Under the pieces are notes generated by a model that had not been told where the DNA came from, did no database searches, and saw nothing but the letters and a program-made list of their open reading frames with translations. Positions 18,307-27,411 of a DNA stretch of 64,000 nt are shown here, piece after piece (within the stretch, counting starts at the first letter, position 1; every line of letters starts with the position of its first letter). Both the position numbers and the translations under genes were made by a program. The DNA is from Polynucleobacter sp. AP-Titi-500A-B4 (GTDB taxonomy: Bacteria; Pseudomonadota; Gammaproteobacteria; Burkholderiales; Burkholderiaceae), in assembly GCF_018688095.1 (NCBI RefSeq), contig NZ_CP061311.1, forward strand, positions 1,582,120 through 1,646,119, written 5' to 3'.

Positions 18307-19187
18307 GAATCTGCCCCAATACCATTTACCGCAAATGCAGCCACCATCATTCCGGAGACCAATATGGGAACGCCAAAGCCGCTATAAAAGAGTGCCTTTT
18401 CAATAGGCCTTTTCAAGAAATCTCGCAATAAAAAGATTTGCCCAGCTATCAGCCCACCGATCACTAATGCGTAGTTCGGTTTTCCCCATATCAAGAGCAA
18501 AACAACTACGATCACTTGCGGCAGTAACATGAAAGCTGCAGCAACTTGAGCTGCTTTTATTGCGCCAAGTTGCACAGGAAGTGAACGCACACCCATTTGT
18601 CGATCACCTTCAATCGCTTTGAAATCATTCAAGGTCATGATTCCGTGAGCACTAGCACTATAGAGACCTGCGAGTAAGAGTGATGGTTTACTCGGCAACA
18701 CTCCACCAGAAAGTAAAGTAGCGCCAGTAACCCAAGCTAACCCTTCATAACTCACACCACATGCAAGATTACCGAGCCAGCCATTATTTTTAAAACGAAT
18801 TGGTGGCATGCTGTAAAACCATGCCAATACCAAAGCCAACAAGGTAGCTAGAAATCCAATAGCACCTAAATAACTTCCTACCCACAATGAAATCAGTGAC
18901 CAGAGTATTGCGATATACAGACCCCATTGACCAGGAATGCGGCCAGATGGAATAGGTCGATTAGGTTCATTAATGGCATCAACATGTCTGTCGTACCAAT
19001 CATTTACTGCTTGACTGGATGCGCATACGAGAGGCCCAGTCAACAACAAACCTAGAAAAAAGATTGGAAGATTTTCAGCAATCTTGTCAGTGCCAGTGAT
19101 AGATCCGCAGGCAAACGCCCACATTGGCGGAAACCAAGTGATCGGCTTTAAAAGCGTCAAAATTGCTCGTGGTTCTGGCAGATTCAT
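18303..19187 (-). CDS. bchG: Bacteriochlorophyll synthase BchG
   Basis: The 294-residue UbiA-family prenyltransferase has the aspartate-rich motifs AVNDWYDRHVDAINEPNRPIP (residues 65-85) and LNDFKAIEGDRQMG (near 190), with about nine membrane helices. It attaches a C20 tail to bacteriochlorophyllide a in the membrane. It is the first gene of the operon bchG, MFS, bchP, tspO, hemA, dxs, bciB, aerR-like; a PpsR box lies 31 bases before its ATG and a conserved upstream element further out. Confidence 0.95.
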   Translation of the reverse strand: MNLPEPRAILTLLKPITWFPPMWAFACGSITGTDKIAENLPIFFLGLLLTGPLVCASSQAVNDWYDRHVDAINEPNRPIPSGRIPGQWGLYIAILWSLISLWVGSYLGAIGFLATLLALVLAWFYSMPPIRFKNNGWLGNLACGVSYEGLAWVTGATLLSGGVLPSKPSLLLAGLYSASAHGIMTLNDFKAIEGDRQMGVRSLPVQLGAIKAAQVAAAFMLLPQVIVVVLLLIWGKPNYALVIGGLIAGQIFLLRDFLKRPIEKALFYSGFGVPILVSGMMVAAFAVNGIGADS

Positions 19188-19217
19188 GTAAATGATTTTG
19201 TCATTGACATATTAAAG

Positions 19218-19235
19218 TGTCAATTAAATTTGACA
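19218..19235 (-). promoter_or_regulatory. PpsR/CrtJ box upstream of bchG
   Basis: TGTCAATTAAATTTGACA is a perfect TGT-N12-ACA site with full inner symmetry (TGTCAA / TTGACA), extended to AAGTGTCAA / TTGACACTT. It is the best match in the window to the known CrtJ/PpsR consensus. A further TGTCA-T-TGACA pair lies next to it toward bchG. Confidence 0.8.
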
Positions 19236-19254
19236 CTTTTGAAGCTGATTTTTA

Positions 19255-19273
19255 CCAGTGAAAACCCTTATAT
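19255..19273 (-). promoter_or_regulatory. Conserved TACCCT-type upstream element, bchG copy
   Basis: The plus-strand sequence CCAGTGAAAACCCTTATAT aligns without gaps with elements upstream of bchF, bchC, crtE and pucB. Its ACCCT core is centred 39.5 bases from the centre of the bchG PpsR box. The binding protein is unknown. Confidence 0.45.
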
Positions 19274-19300
19274 ATCAAGGGAAAAGCGCTTTTTATGGGT

Positions 19301-20254
19301 TTAAGCCGCTTCCAGTAAACCCCTAGGTAGAGAGAAATTCACCGTTTCTTCGATCCCTTGCATTGGGACGACTGAGCCCCGATGAAGTGCATTAATTGCC
19401 TCAATAATGGTGGCCGTTAAGGACTCCGGAGCAGAGGCTCCTGCAGTAACGCCAATACTCTTGGCGGACTTAAACCAATCCGCCTGAATCTGCTTAGGGT
19501 CATCCACCAAAAAGGCGGGAACTTGCAAGCTGCTGGCTAATTCTTGCAAGCGCTTGGAATTAGAACTATTTTGACTACCAACCACTACCACTACATCCAC
19601 ATGAGGAATCATCGCCTTTACTGCGTCCTGGCGATTTTGAGTGGCGTAGCAAATATCCTGACGCTTTGGCGCATGAATCTGTGGATATTTTTTAATCAGT
19701 GCGGCTGTTATCTCTTGGGTCTCATCTACCGATAATGTGGTTTGTGTGACATAGGCGAGCAATTCATTTTGATCAAAAGAAAGTTGATCGATATCAGAGA
19801 CATGCTCAATCAAGTGAATGGAAGAGTCAACTTGCCCCATGGTGCCCTCAACCTCTGGGTGGCCCTCATGCCCAATCATGATGATTTGATAACCACGCTC
19901 TTTTAAGCGCACCACTTCTGCATGTACTTTCGCAACCAATGGGCAAGTGGCATCAAATATTTGAAAGTGCCGCTCATCTGCTTCGACTCGAACCGCTTTA
20001 GAAACACCATGCGCACTAAAAATCAGAATTGAACCTTGAGGCACCTTGTCTAACTGATTAATAAAGACAACGCCGCGAGACTCAAAATCTTTCACTACAT
20101 AGGCGTTATGAATAATTTCATGCCGTACATAAATAGGGGCGCCATATTTTTTAAGCGCTTCCTCCACTATGAGGATTGCTCTTTCAACTCCCGCACAAAA
20201 GCCTCGTGGTTGAGCCAGATAGATTGTTTTATGTGAACGCATCATTCTTGTCAC
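19301..20254 (-). CDS. ispH: 4-hydroxy-3-methylbut-2-enyl diphosphate reductase
   Basis: The 317-residue IspH (LytB) has the three cluster cysteines in QPRGFCAGVERA, FDATCPLVAKVH and RQDICYATQNRQ, and histidines in VRHEIIHNAYVV and GHEGHPEVEGT. This Fe-S enzyme makes IPP and DMAPP at the end of the MEP pathway. It is the last gene of the bchF-to-puhE operon, overlapping puhE by 4 bases, and with dxs in the next operon it suggests a PGC-dedicated isoprenoid supply. A few N-terminal residues (MTRMMRSHK) leave the exact start open. Confidence 0.95.
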   Translation of the reverse strand: MTRMMRSHKTIYLAQPRGFCAGVERAILIVEEALKKYGAPIYVRHEIIHNAYVVKDFESRGVVFINQLDKVPQGSILIFSAHGVSKAVRVEADERHFQIFDATCPLVAKVHAEVVRLKERGYQIIMIGHEGHPEVEGTMGQVDSSIHLIEHVSDIDQLSFDQNELLAYVTQTTLSVDETQEITAALIKKYPQIHAPKRQDICYATQNRQDAVKAMIPHVDVVVVVGSQNSSNSKRLQELASSLQVPAFLVDDPKQIQADWFKSAKSIGVTAGASAPESLTATIIEAINALHRGSVVPMQGIEETVNFSLPRGLLEAA

Positions 20255-21012
20255 TTAAGATGGTTTTTGTAACCCCACTTCCATAACAACTCACTAGGAA
20301 ATGGCATGATCAAAAACAAATGCTCTAACAATCCAAGCGCCAAAAGTGTGCCCAATAGTGCTGACGAAGTCATCTCATAGGCGGATGACTGTGAGGCTGC
20401 ATGGAACCAAATCGGCACTAAGAAAAGCACTGATACCAATATAGAAAATGGCATCAGGAGATTCATCGCTCTACGTCTAAAGTACGTAATGAGATATTTC
20501 AAATGCTGCGGTAAGAAAGACTCATTAAAATTGAGTACTCCTAAGAAAATATTAATCTTGGTACTTTGTCGCATTCCCCAGAGGATGATGTAGGTCCAAA
20601 ATCCAGTCTGATTAACGGCCTCGAGATTCATGAGGAAGATGACAATGCCTAGACTCAATAAAGTCAGCTCATGATAATTAATTGTTTGAAACGCATACCA
20701 AGCACGCCTCACGCCACTCAGGCCCTGAGGACAATCTGAGCGTCTTGACCCAGTAATGTAGCCAAGCAAAAACGCCAGCTCTTGCCAGCCCCAAATAATA
20801 ATTGCACAAGTAAATGAGCAATAAGCGCCAGCCACTGTTGCCTGCTGACCCGAGATTTCCAAGCCCCAAAACGCCATCGCTAAGACAAGTAAGGAAAGCG
20901 CAAAGATGGCTTTGAAGAACCGTCTTGGTAAGCTATTAATTTTCAAAATGAGGCCCGTGCTAAACCACCATACAAAGATGGTGAAAATAAGGGGGCTAAT
21001 CCAAAAATACAT
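20251..21012 (-). CDS. puhE: Photosynthetic complex assembly protein PuhE
   Basis: A 253-residue protein with seven or so membrane helices, matching the PuhE (DUF3623) family: FVWWFSTGLIL at the start, WGWQELAFLLGYITGSRR, and LWGMRQSTKINIFLGVLNFN in the middle. In Rhodobacter PuhE modulates bacteriochlorophyll production and reaction-centre assembly. It starts 7 bases after acsF and overlaps ispH by 4 bases. Confidence 0.92.
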   Translation of the reverse strand: MYFWISPLIFTIFVWWFSTGLILKINSLPRRFFKAIFALSLLVLAMAFWGLEISGQQATVAGAYCSFTCAIIIWGWQELAFLLGYITGSRRSDCPQGLSGVRRAWYAFQTINYHELTLLSLGIVIFLMNLEAVNQTGFWTYIILWGMRQSTKINIFLGVLNFNESFLPQHLKYLITYFRRRAMNLLMPFSILVSVLFLVPIWFHAASQSSAYEMTSSALLGTLLALGLLEHLFLIMPFPSELLWKWGYKNHLK

Positions 21013-21018
21013 CTTGCC

Positions 21019-22095
21019 TTACCAAACCGGTGCTAAGCGAATATCCATCGGCAGCTCATTAGGCACGACCGGCAATAGATAGATTCGTAAGAAAGTCGTC
21101 GCTGCAGCAACTGCTAACCCACCACGCTTGATTGCAGAGAAGAATCCACCCTTTTGCTTGAGCTCTTCAACTTCATCCGATATCTTTCTGAGTTTTTCAA
21201 ATCCCTCCCAAACCCTATGATCTTCAAGATTGATGGTGAATGGAAATACTTGCTTGGAGATGTCGGAGGTGATTTTCAGAACCTGGCGATCATAATCGGT
21301 AGGAGAAACGCCCAGCGCCTTATGAAACTCTGGCCTTGAATGATCGCGCACATACATCGTTGCATAGACCGCTATGAGGAAAAAACGAATCCACAAACGA
21401 TTTACACCGCTGAGTAATTTTGGATTGGCGCGCATGAGCAATGCAAATGCTTCGCCATGACGAAACTCATCGTTACACCATTTTTCAAACCAGAGAAAAA
21501 TCGGATGAAAGCGTAACTCAGGTTTTTTCTGAATGATGCGATAAATCATGATGTAGCGTGCGTAACCGATCTTTTCAGAAAGATAGGTCGCATAAAAAAT
21601 AAACTTTGGTTTAAAGAATGTATATTTTTTAGTTCTTGCTAAAAATCCTAAATCAACGCCAATACCAAAATCTTTCAGCCACTGATTGATGAAGCCAGCA
21701 TGTCGACTTTCATCACGAGCCATATAGGAAAACAAATCCTTAAGCTCTGGGTTATTGATCGATTTCTTAATTTCTGAATACAACACGCAACCAGAAAATT
21801 CAGAAGTAATTGAGCTAATCAAAAAGTCCAAAAATTCTTGATACAGCCCTTCAGGAAGATGTGAGTAGTCCTTAGACATATCATCAGGACGCTGAAAATG
21901 GGCTTGATTGATATCTTGATCAAACTCTTGCATTAAGCGGTCCCACTCTGGCTTTACAGAGGAGATATCAAAACGATCCATCTCATCAAAGTCCGTTGTA
22001 TAAAAACGTGGGCTCAGAATCGTATTTTCAAGAGCCCGGTCAGTAGACTCGTTAATGGGACGTCCCATAGGCATTGTTGAGGCATTAGCACTCAT
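21019..22095 (-). CDS. acsF: Aerobic Mg-protoporphyrin IX monomethyl ester cyclase AcsF
   Basis: The 358-residue diiron protein shows the paired ligand motifs, EFSGCVLYSEI then YMARDESRHAGF, and later WCNDEFRHGEAFALLM. It uses oxygen to close the fifth ring of the macrocycle, forming protochlorophyllide. No anaerobic BchE is seen in the window, so the pathway here is oxygen-dependent at this step. It overlaps the small ORF upstream by 4 bases. Confidence 0.96.
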   Translation of the reverse strand: MSANASTMPMGRPINESTDRALENTILSPRFYTTDFDEMDRFDISSVKPEWDRLMQEFDQDINQAHFQRPDDMSKDYSHLPEGLYQEFLDFLISSITSEFSGCVLYSEIKKSINNPELKDLFSYMARDESRHAGFINQWLKDFGIGVDLGFLARTKKYTFFKPKFIFYATYLSEKIGYARYIMIYRIIQKKPELRFHPIFLWFEKWCNDEFRHGEAFALLMRANPKLLSGVNRLWIRFFLIAVYATMYVRDHSRPEFHKALGVSPTDYDRQVLKITSDISKQVFPFTINLEDHRVWEGFEKLRKISDEVEELKQKGGFFSAIKRGGLAVAAATTFLRIYLLPVVPNELPMDIRLAPVW

Positions 22096-22463
22096 ACCTT
22101 TACTCCTTCATTCAAAATAATTGGTGCAATCTCTTTCATTGGCACACTCTCTTTGCTAGGTGCTGGCCTAGGATATTTCTTGGCTTTACTAAAACGCGTA
22201 GTAGAGAAGCTGACCTCATACAGCATAGTGACCTCAAGTCTAGCGGTGAGATAAACCCATAACCTTGAGAAGATACCTGCCTTAGATACTGTAGCGGTGC
22301 GATCGTAGCTTAGTACTTCGCCAAAAGAGATATCTGTAATCGGATCATGAACAAGTACTTGATCTCCAGGCCCAACCTGAACCCCATTCAAATCTACGTG
22401 AGCGTACAGAAACTCAGAGGTATTTGACATATCAACGTGACATTGGACTTGTTGCTTTGACAT
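22092..22463 (-). CDS. Small protein between puhC and acsF, possible cyclase partner
   Basis: A soluble 123-residue protein with a beta-rich core (VQVGPGDQVLVHDPITDISFGEVLSYDR) and a segment RLWVYLTARLEVTMLYEVSFS, followed by a polar, proline-containing tail. It has no membrane helix. It is translationally coupled to acsF (ATGA) and follows puhC by 2 bases. In Rhodobacter sphaeroides the gene at this place encodes BciE, a subunit needed by alphaproteobacterial AcsF; betaproteobacterial AcsF is reported to work alone. Whether this is a BciE relative cannot be judged by eye. Confidence 0.7.
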   Translation of the reverse strand: MSKQQVQCHVDMSNTSEFLYAHVDLNGVQVGPGDQVLVHDPITDISFGEVLSYDRTATVSKAGIFSRLWVYLTARLEVTMLYEVSFSTTRFSKAKKYPRPAPSKESVPMKEIAPIILNEGVKV

Positions 22464-22465
22464 AG

Positions 22466-22909
22466 TTATCTCGCACTAGTTAAAAAGGCAGCAAACTCAG
22501 CCGCGTTATCTTTCCCGAATGACTCTAAATCTATCCTGTTATTGGTAGCTAAATCAATTAGGGTTAATCTTCCATCGGAACGGCTCACCAATTCAAAGGC
22601 ATCATCACTGGAGATCTGGCGAATCCGACGATCACGTGCTAGAGCCCTCAAAATTCCCCGTACAAAGCCAGCCTGCCCTTCAACCTGAGCAATCATTTGC
22701 CCGTTATCTGCAGCAATCACACCAACTGCACCATTTGGCATATCTCTAAAGTGAAGGGTCTTTTTAGCAACCACATCAGCGTCAGCTTGTGGCGCCAACT
22801 TGCCAGAATGAACATAGTTTGCAACCATCAGAACTACTACTGCCAATAATGAGGCAATAAACAATGCAATGTAGTTTTGCATTTGTATGGTGTTCATACG
22901 GAGAATCAT
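22466..22909 (-). CDS. puhC: Photosynthetic complex assembly protein PuhC
   Basis: A 147-residue protein with one N-terminal membrane helix (about residues 12-31) and a periplasmic domain. The PuhC-like core is LHFRDMPNGAVGVIAADNGQMIAQVEGQAGFVRGILRALARDRR (read in parts) and ends with FESFGKDNAAEFAAFL-like sequence. PuhC aids reorganisation of RC-LH1. It overlaps puhB by 4 bases. Confidence 0.9.
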   Translation of the reverse strand: MILRMNTIQMQNYIALFIASLLAVVVLMVANYVHSGKLAPQADADVVAKKTLHFRDMPNGAVGVIAADNGQMIAQVEGQAGFVRGILRALARDRRIRQISSDDAFELVSRSDGRLTLIDLATNNRIDLESFGKDNAAEFAAFLTSAR

Positions 22910-23586
22910 GCTGCTTCTACCCCTGAATAAGGACTCTTTGTTTCAACTGTCTTGGACTCATTAACCTGAACGGTTCGAGCTATCACATTATTTTGTGCTG
23001 CCCATGCATCTACCAAAATTTGCGCTACCTCTGGGCAATTTTTAATTCCCCGAAGAGCTGGCTGAGGCACAGCCCACTTACCAGGCCTAGCATGTGGCCA
23101 TAAATGAAATATCGCAATTTTGGTTCCCTTGCTTAATTTCAAATAAATATCGCCTGAGCCATGTTTGGTTACGCCACAATCCGCCGATTCAATCATCTTG
23201 AGCGGGAAATTAAAGGTCATATTCAGCACAATGCCAATTCGCATCACGACGCGCTTATTAGTGATGGTGTAAACCGCGGTTGAGGCGATCAAATATCCAA
23301 GCAATCCAATAAGGCCTAAGCCTAAGCCTGATATAGCAACAATCCTAATACCGGCAAACAGAATTTCAGTGAGGGCTTCACCTTCAGTAAAGCCAGTCAC
23401 CAAACGATAAGCCAATAGCAGACCAAAATAAATGCCTAACATTTTTAAATGAAAGACCCTGAGTAAGGTTGCCTTCGTATCGGGCGAGCCTTGCCATAAA
23501 ATGCGCTCTCCCTCTGGCAATTTTTCTGGGAGGCCTAACTCAGGCTCAAACTCATGCTCTGGACTGCTATAGATATCAAGACTCAT
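22906..23586 (-). CDS. puhB: Photosynthetic complex assembly protein PuhB
   Basis: A 226-residue membrane protein with a PH-like domain: LPEGERILWQGSPD near residue 23, two or three helices at about 48-68 and 80-110, then YTITNKRVVMRIGIVLNMTFNFPLKMI. PuhB acts as a reaction-centre assembly factor in Rhodobacter. The gene overlaps puhA and puhC by 4 bases each, so all three are translated together. Confidence 0.93.
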   Translation of the reverse strand: MSLDIYSSPEHEFEPELGLPEKLPEGERILWQGSPDTKATLLRVFHLKMLGIYFGLLLAYRLVTGFTEGEALTEILFAGIRIVAISGLGLGLIGLLGYLIASTAVYTITNKRVVMRIGIVLNMTFNFPLKMIESADCGVTKHGSGDIYLKLSKGTKIAIFHLWPHARPGKWAVPQPALRGIKNCPEVAQILVDAWAAQNNVIARTVQVNESKTVETKSPYSGVEAA

Positions 23587-24347
23587 GCCAATGGCTCCTG
23601 ACGCTCAGGAGTAGCGTACAAAGTTCCTGCACCAAAGTAAGCCATAATTTTTTCTTCTTCCAGCAAAGTGACTTCTTCTGGATGTTTTGTCTTTGGCACC
23701 TGAGAAAACTGGTTAGATAAGATAGATTGCACTTGAATTTCGTGTTGACCAATGCGTGAGAAGTTGATTGGTAGCAATACCTTATTCCCATTAGCATCAA
23801 GCTCAAGATAACGAATCATCATCTCCATATGGTCTACCCATACATCAGTAACCTTGCCGCCCTTGTGACCATCCGCACCAATGACATCCAAGCCAATTGG
23901 GTTGATATCGATTGTTGAAATAGCAATATGGGGAAGGTTACGTAGTGGTCGAATCCGCGCATGACCCTCTAGGTCATAATCCACATGATCAGCACGATTA
24001 GCATAAGAGCCGGGACCAACACCTGCCAATAGAGGATTTCCTACTGGAGATAAGGGTGCACCATTCCACGGATGAATAGGCACTGCAGAGACTTTTTCAG
24101 TTTCTGGGGGAGTTTGAAGTGGAGCGTAATAGGTTTTGCCAAACTCGGTAACAAATTTCTTTACTCTTGGCATACCAAGAATGCCATCCTCACGACGCAC
24201 CTGACCATAACGCTCAGTTTCCAATGGAAATCCCTCGCGCTTACTTTCTAATGTCAGATAGATAATTAATCCAACAAAGAACAGTAAAAATATATAAAAC
24301 ACGACCTGAGCCACGTCGATATATTGTGTAATTGCACCCGTACCCAT
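23583..24347 (-). CDS. puhA: Reaction-centre H subunit PuhA
   Basis: The 254-residue H subunit has one N-terminal membrane helix (about residues 10-30, QVVFYIFLLFFVGLIIYL) and a cytoplasmic beta-barrel domain with PKVKKF-like start (here PRVKKFVTEFGKTYYAP) and HARIRPLRNLPHIAIS. It caps the LM core and shapes proton transfer to QB. It lies 21 bases after lhaA, in the common bchFNBHLM-lhaA-puhABC order. Confidence 0.96.
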   Translation of the reverse strand: MGTGAITQYIDVAQVVFYIFLLFFVGLIIYLTLESKREGFPLETERYGQVRREDGILGMPRVKKFVTEFGKTYYAPLQTPPETEKVSAVPIHPWNGAPLSPVGNPLLAGVGPGSYANRADHVDYDLEGHARIRPLRNLPHIAISTIDINPIGLDVIGADGHKGGKVTDVWVDHMEMMIRYLELDANGNKVLLPINFSRIGQHEIQVQSILSNQFSQVPKTKHPEEVTLLEEEKIMAYFGAGTLYATPERQEPLA

Positions 24348-24368
24348 ATTTCTCCCCTTCCTTAAAAA

Positions 24369-25799
24369 CTAGCCTGGAAAATCGGCTAGGCCAAACTTAC
24401 TGATTTTTGAAACGCCTAAATTTGTCCTTCTAGCAACCAAAGGACCCAATGCAATCAAAGTGATAAACAGCAAATAAATTTCAATGTGATAAACGAAGCT
24501 ATAGCCCGTTGCCGGACTCATTAATGCAGAACCGATGGCTCCACTCGTTGCCAATTGGCCAATAAGATCCCGAATAGCGCCGCCTAAGGACATGCCAATT
24601 CCTGAACAAGTAGCAGTCACGGCGCCCCAAGCGCCTATCACCATGCCGCTCATATTGTCTTGCTCCATACTCATGGCAATCGTGAGAGTACTCACAGCAA
24701 ATAAGCCCCCACTAAAGCCGATCAAGAGTGCGCCCAATCTGAATAAATTAGGAGAACCCAGTGGCTCTGAAAAGATCACCATGGTGAATGCGATTAAACC
24801 GAGTAACAAACCTAGTGCCGCAATTCTGTGGGCATTGTGGCCACGGCTTAACCATCTGGCTGAAAGTGAAAATGCCAATAGAGATCCAAAAGCAATGAGC
24901 GCTGTCAAAAAACTGGTTGCCGAAACATCCAACTGTAATATCTCGCCACCATAGGGCTCCAAAATAATGTCTTGCATGCTAAAGGCAGTTGTTCCAAGAC
25001 CTAGCATGACCAAAAACCGACGTACGTTTGGCTTTCTAATGAATTCTTGCCAGCTCTGAGTAAATTTTGGCTGAGGAATTTCTGGAGAGGTATTTTTGGG
25101 CTGCCGAGCCTCTTGCTTCCACAGGGCAAAGAGATTAAGCAATAAAGTGAGGATGGCCACACCCTGTATCACCCTGATTAATTGCATTGGACTGAAAGGA
25201 TCCAAAAATACGCTAAAGAGAATTCCACTAAACACCATGCCAACTAGCAACATGACATACATCATGGCAACAACGCGTGGCCTATTCTTTTCATCTGCTA
25301 AATCGGTTGCTAAAGCTAGGCCAGCAGTTTGAGTGGTTTGCATGCCGGCGCCCACTAGCAAAAACGCTAAAGCACTACCGAGGTAACTGAACCAAATGGG
25401 CCAGTGTGTATCGCCAGATAACAAAATGAGGGCAAATGGCATGATGGCAAGCCCGCCAAACTGCAACCAAGTACCAATCCAGATATAAGGAACTCTTCTC
25501 CATCCCAATATTGAACGGTGAGTATCTGACTTATGACCAATGAGAGCTCTAAAAGGAGCAAAGACCAAAGGTAAAGCTACCATTAAGGCCACTATCCAAG
25601 CATCTATATTCATCTCCACAATCATGACGCGATTGAGAGTACCTACCAACAATGAGGTAGCCATACCAACGGATACCTGGAACAACGACAGCCTTAATAA
25701 ACGACTTAAAGGCAAATCAGGAGTTGCCACGTCTGCAAAAGGCAAAAAGCGAGGGTGAATCCTCGTCCAAGCTTTCGCGATTTTAGACATGTTCATCAT
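24369..25799 (-). CDS. lhaA: LH1 assembly protein LhaA (PucC family)
   Basis: A 476-residue 12-helix protein of the PucC/BCH2 MFS branch: PLSRLLRLSLFQVSVGMA, VGTLNRVMIVEM, ALIGHKSDTHRSILGWRRVPYIW, and AWGAVTATCSGIGMSLGG. Its placement between bchM and puhA identifies it as LhaA, which supports LH1 assembly. The start codon overlaps the bchM stop (ATGA). It is similar in length and motifs to pucC at 59350. Confidence 0.93.
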   Translation of the reverse strand: MMNMSKIAKAWTRIHPRFLPFADVATPDLPLSRLLRLSLFQVSVGMATSLLVGTLNRVMIVEMNIDAWIVALMVALPLVFAPFRALIGHKSDTHRSILGWRRVPYIWIGTWLQFGGLAIMPFALILLSGDTHWPIWFSYLGSALAFLLVGAGMQTTQTAGLALATDLADEKNRPRVVAMMYVMLLVGMVFSGILFSVFLDPFSPMQLIRVIQGVAILTLLLNLFALWKQEARQPKNTSPEIPQPKFTQSWQEFIRKPNVRRFLVMLGLGTTAFSMQDIILEPYGGEILQLDVSATSFLTALIAFGSLLAFSLSARWLSRGHNAHRIAALGLLLGLIAFTMVIFSEPLGSPNLFRLGALLIGFSGGLFAVSTLTIAMSMEQDNMSGMVIGAWGAVTATCSGIGMSLGGAIRDLIGQLATSGAIGSALMSPATGYSFVYHIEIYLLFITLIALGPLVARRTNLGVSKISKFGLADFPG

Positions 25800-26497
25800 G
25801 ATTGCTTCTTCAACTCCATGAGCTGAGATTTATAAAAACCACTTGATACCAAGTTGGTATAAGGCACTTCCCAGTCAATAAACCATGGCGATTCTTGAAT
25901 CGATTGATGTAGCCTGGTTTGGCTAATGGGCTCAATGAATGGCGCCCGGTCTCTTCTGGGAAACAAACGACCGACTCGAATCATGAGCTCAAGCGGTAAT
26001 GTGCTTGGCGCAAAGGTAAAGAGAATTTTTTCACTCACTCGCGAAGATAACTTCTCTAACACTACCAACATATCTTTAGCGCAATAATGAATCATGGAGT
26101 CCATGCCGATCACATAATCAAAGTCGCCATAGGCCTCATCCAGCATATCGCCTGCATGGAACTGAATGTTTTGACGATCGCTTTCAGGAATTCTGCTTTT
26201 GGCTAGCTCAATTAAATTAGGAGATAAATCGACTGCAGTAACTAAAGCACCCTTATTGGCTAATTCAAGCGCTAAAGCCCCTGTTCCACAACCCGCATCT
26301 AGAACTCTTTTGCCAGTCAGATTTTCTGGCAATCGACTAACAATACTGTTGCGCATTTGATCGCGCCCTGCTCTCACGGTTGCACGAATACCGCTCACTG
26401 GCGCATCTGATGTTAGCTTTGCCCAAGCATCGTTGGCAGTACGATCAAAATAGTCCTGTAGCTTACTGCGTCTATCTAAATATGAAATAGCATCCAT
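25796..26497 (-). CDS. bchM: Mg-protoporphyrin IX methyltransferase BchM
   Basis: The 233-residue SAM-dependent methyltransferase has motif I KRVLDAGCGTGALALELA near residues 84-100 and FDYVIGMDSMIHY, with a typical BchM N-terminus (YFDRTANDAWAKLTSDAPVS). It methylates the C13 propionate of Mg-protoporphyrin IX before ring closure. It follows bchL by 2 bases and overlaps lhaA. Confidence 0.95.
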   Translation of the reverse strand: MDAISYLDRRSKLQDYFDRTANDAWAKLTSDAPVSGIRATVRAGRDQMRNSIVSRLPENLTGKRVLDAGCGTGALALELANKGALVTAVDLSPNLIELAKSRIPESDRQNIQFHAGDMLDEAYGDFDYVIGMDSMIHYCAKDMLVVLEKLSSRVSEKILFTFAPSTLPLELMIRVGRLFPRRDRAPFIEPISQTRLHQSIQESPWFIDWEVPYTNLVSSGFYKSQLMELKKQS

Positions 26498-26499
26498 GA

Positions 26500-27411
26500 T
26501 TAATCAAATCCGAGTAAGTCAAAGATTTCACGATCTTTTAGTGACTCCATCAACAAAGGATCATCATCTAAAAGTAAGCTCGCAGCTAAGCGGAGATACT
26601 CCTCTTTCACCGCCTCAATTTCAGGGGTTGATTCCATTTCAAAGATGGTGCATTTCTTTAAACGACTCTTACGAATGGCATCCAAGTCAGGGAAATGCGC
26701 CATCTTCTTGAGACCAACGCGATCATTGAACTTATCGATCTGGTCAGTATCTTGGCTACGATTAGCGATCACACCACCTAAGCGTACGTTGTAATTTTTG
26801 GCTTTTGCACTAATCGCCTGAACAATACGGTTCATGGCAAAGATGGAATCGAAATCATTAGCAGCGACGATCAATGCTCTATCTGCGTGCTGCAAGGGTG
26901 CAGCAAATCCACCGCACACAACGTCACCTAGTACGTCAAAAATAACGATGTCAGTATCTTCTAACAAATGGTGCTCTTTTAAGAGCTTCACGGTTTGACC
27001 AACTACATAGCCACCGCAACCAGTACCTGCTGGTGGGCCACCGGCCTCTACACACATCACACCATTGAAGCCCTCATAGACAAAATCTTCTACACGCAGC
27101 TCTTCAGAGTGAAAGTCGACTGACTCCAAAATATCAATGACGGTAGGCACCAACTTTTTAGTGAGGGTAAAAGTAGAGTCATGTTTAGGGTCGCAGCCAA
27201 TCTGAATGACCCTCTTACCTAATAAGGAGAATGCTGCAGAAAGATTGGAGGAGGTTGTACTCTTTCCGATCCCGCCTTTGCCATAAATGGCAAACACTTT
27301 GGCATTACCAATTTTCTCGTTTGGATCAAGGTGAACTTGCAAACTGCCCTCACCGTCCAATGGCTTACTTCGAGAATTGATAGAAGAAATTGGTATGTTA
27401 ACCGTTTCCAT
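26500..27411 (-). CDS. bchL: Light-independent protochlorophyllide reductase, iron protein BchL
   Basis: A 303-residue NifH-like ATPase: P-loop YGKGGIGKSTTSSNL near residues 43-57, then CVEAGGPPAGTGCGG and VIFDVLGDVVCGGFAAPL with the two cluster cysteines. The dimer transfers electrons to BchNB for reduction of protochlorophyllide in the dark. It shares one base with the end of bchH. Confidence 0.97.
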   Translation of the reverse strand: METVNIPISSINSRSKPLDGEGSLQVHLDPNEKIGNAKVFAIYGKGGIGKSTTSSNLSAAFSLLGKRVIQIGCDPKHDSTFTLTKKLVPTVIDILESVDFHSEELRVEDFVYEGFNGVMCVEAGGPPAGTGCGGYVVGQTVKLLKEHHLLEDTDIVIFDVLGDVVCGGFAAPLQHADRALIVAANDFDSIFAMNRIVQAISAKAKNYNVRLGGVIANRSQDTDQIDKFNDRVGLKKMAHFPDLDAIRKSRLKKCTIFEMESTPEIEAVKEEYLRLAASLLLDDDPLLMESLKDREIFDLLGFD

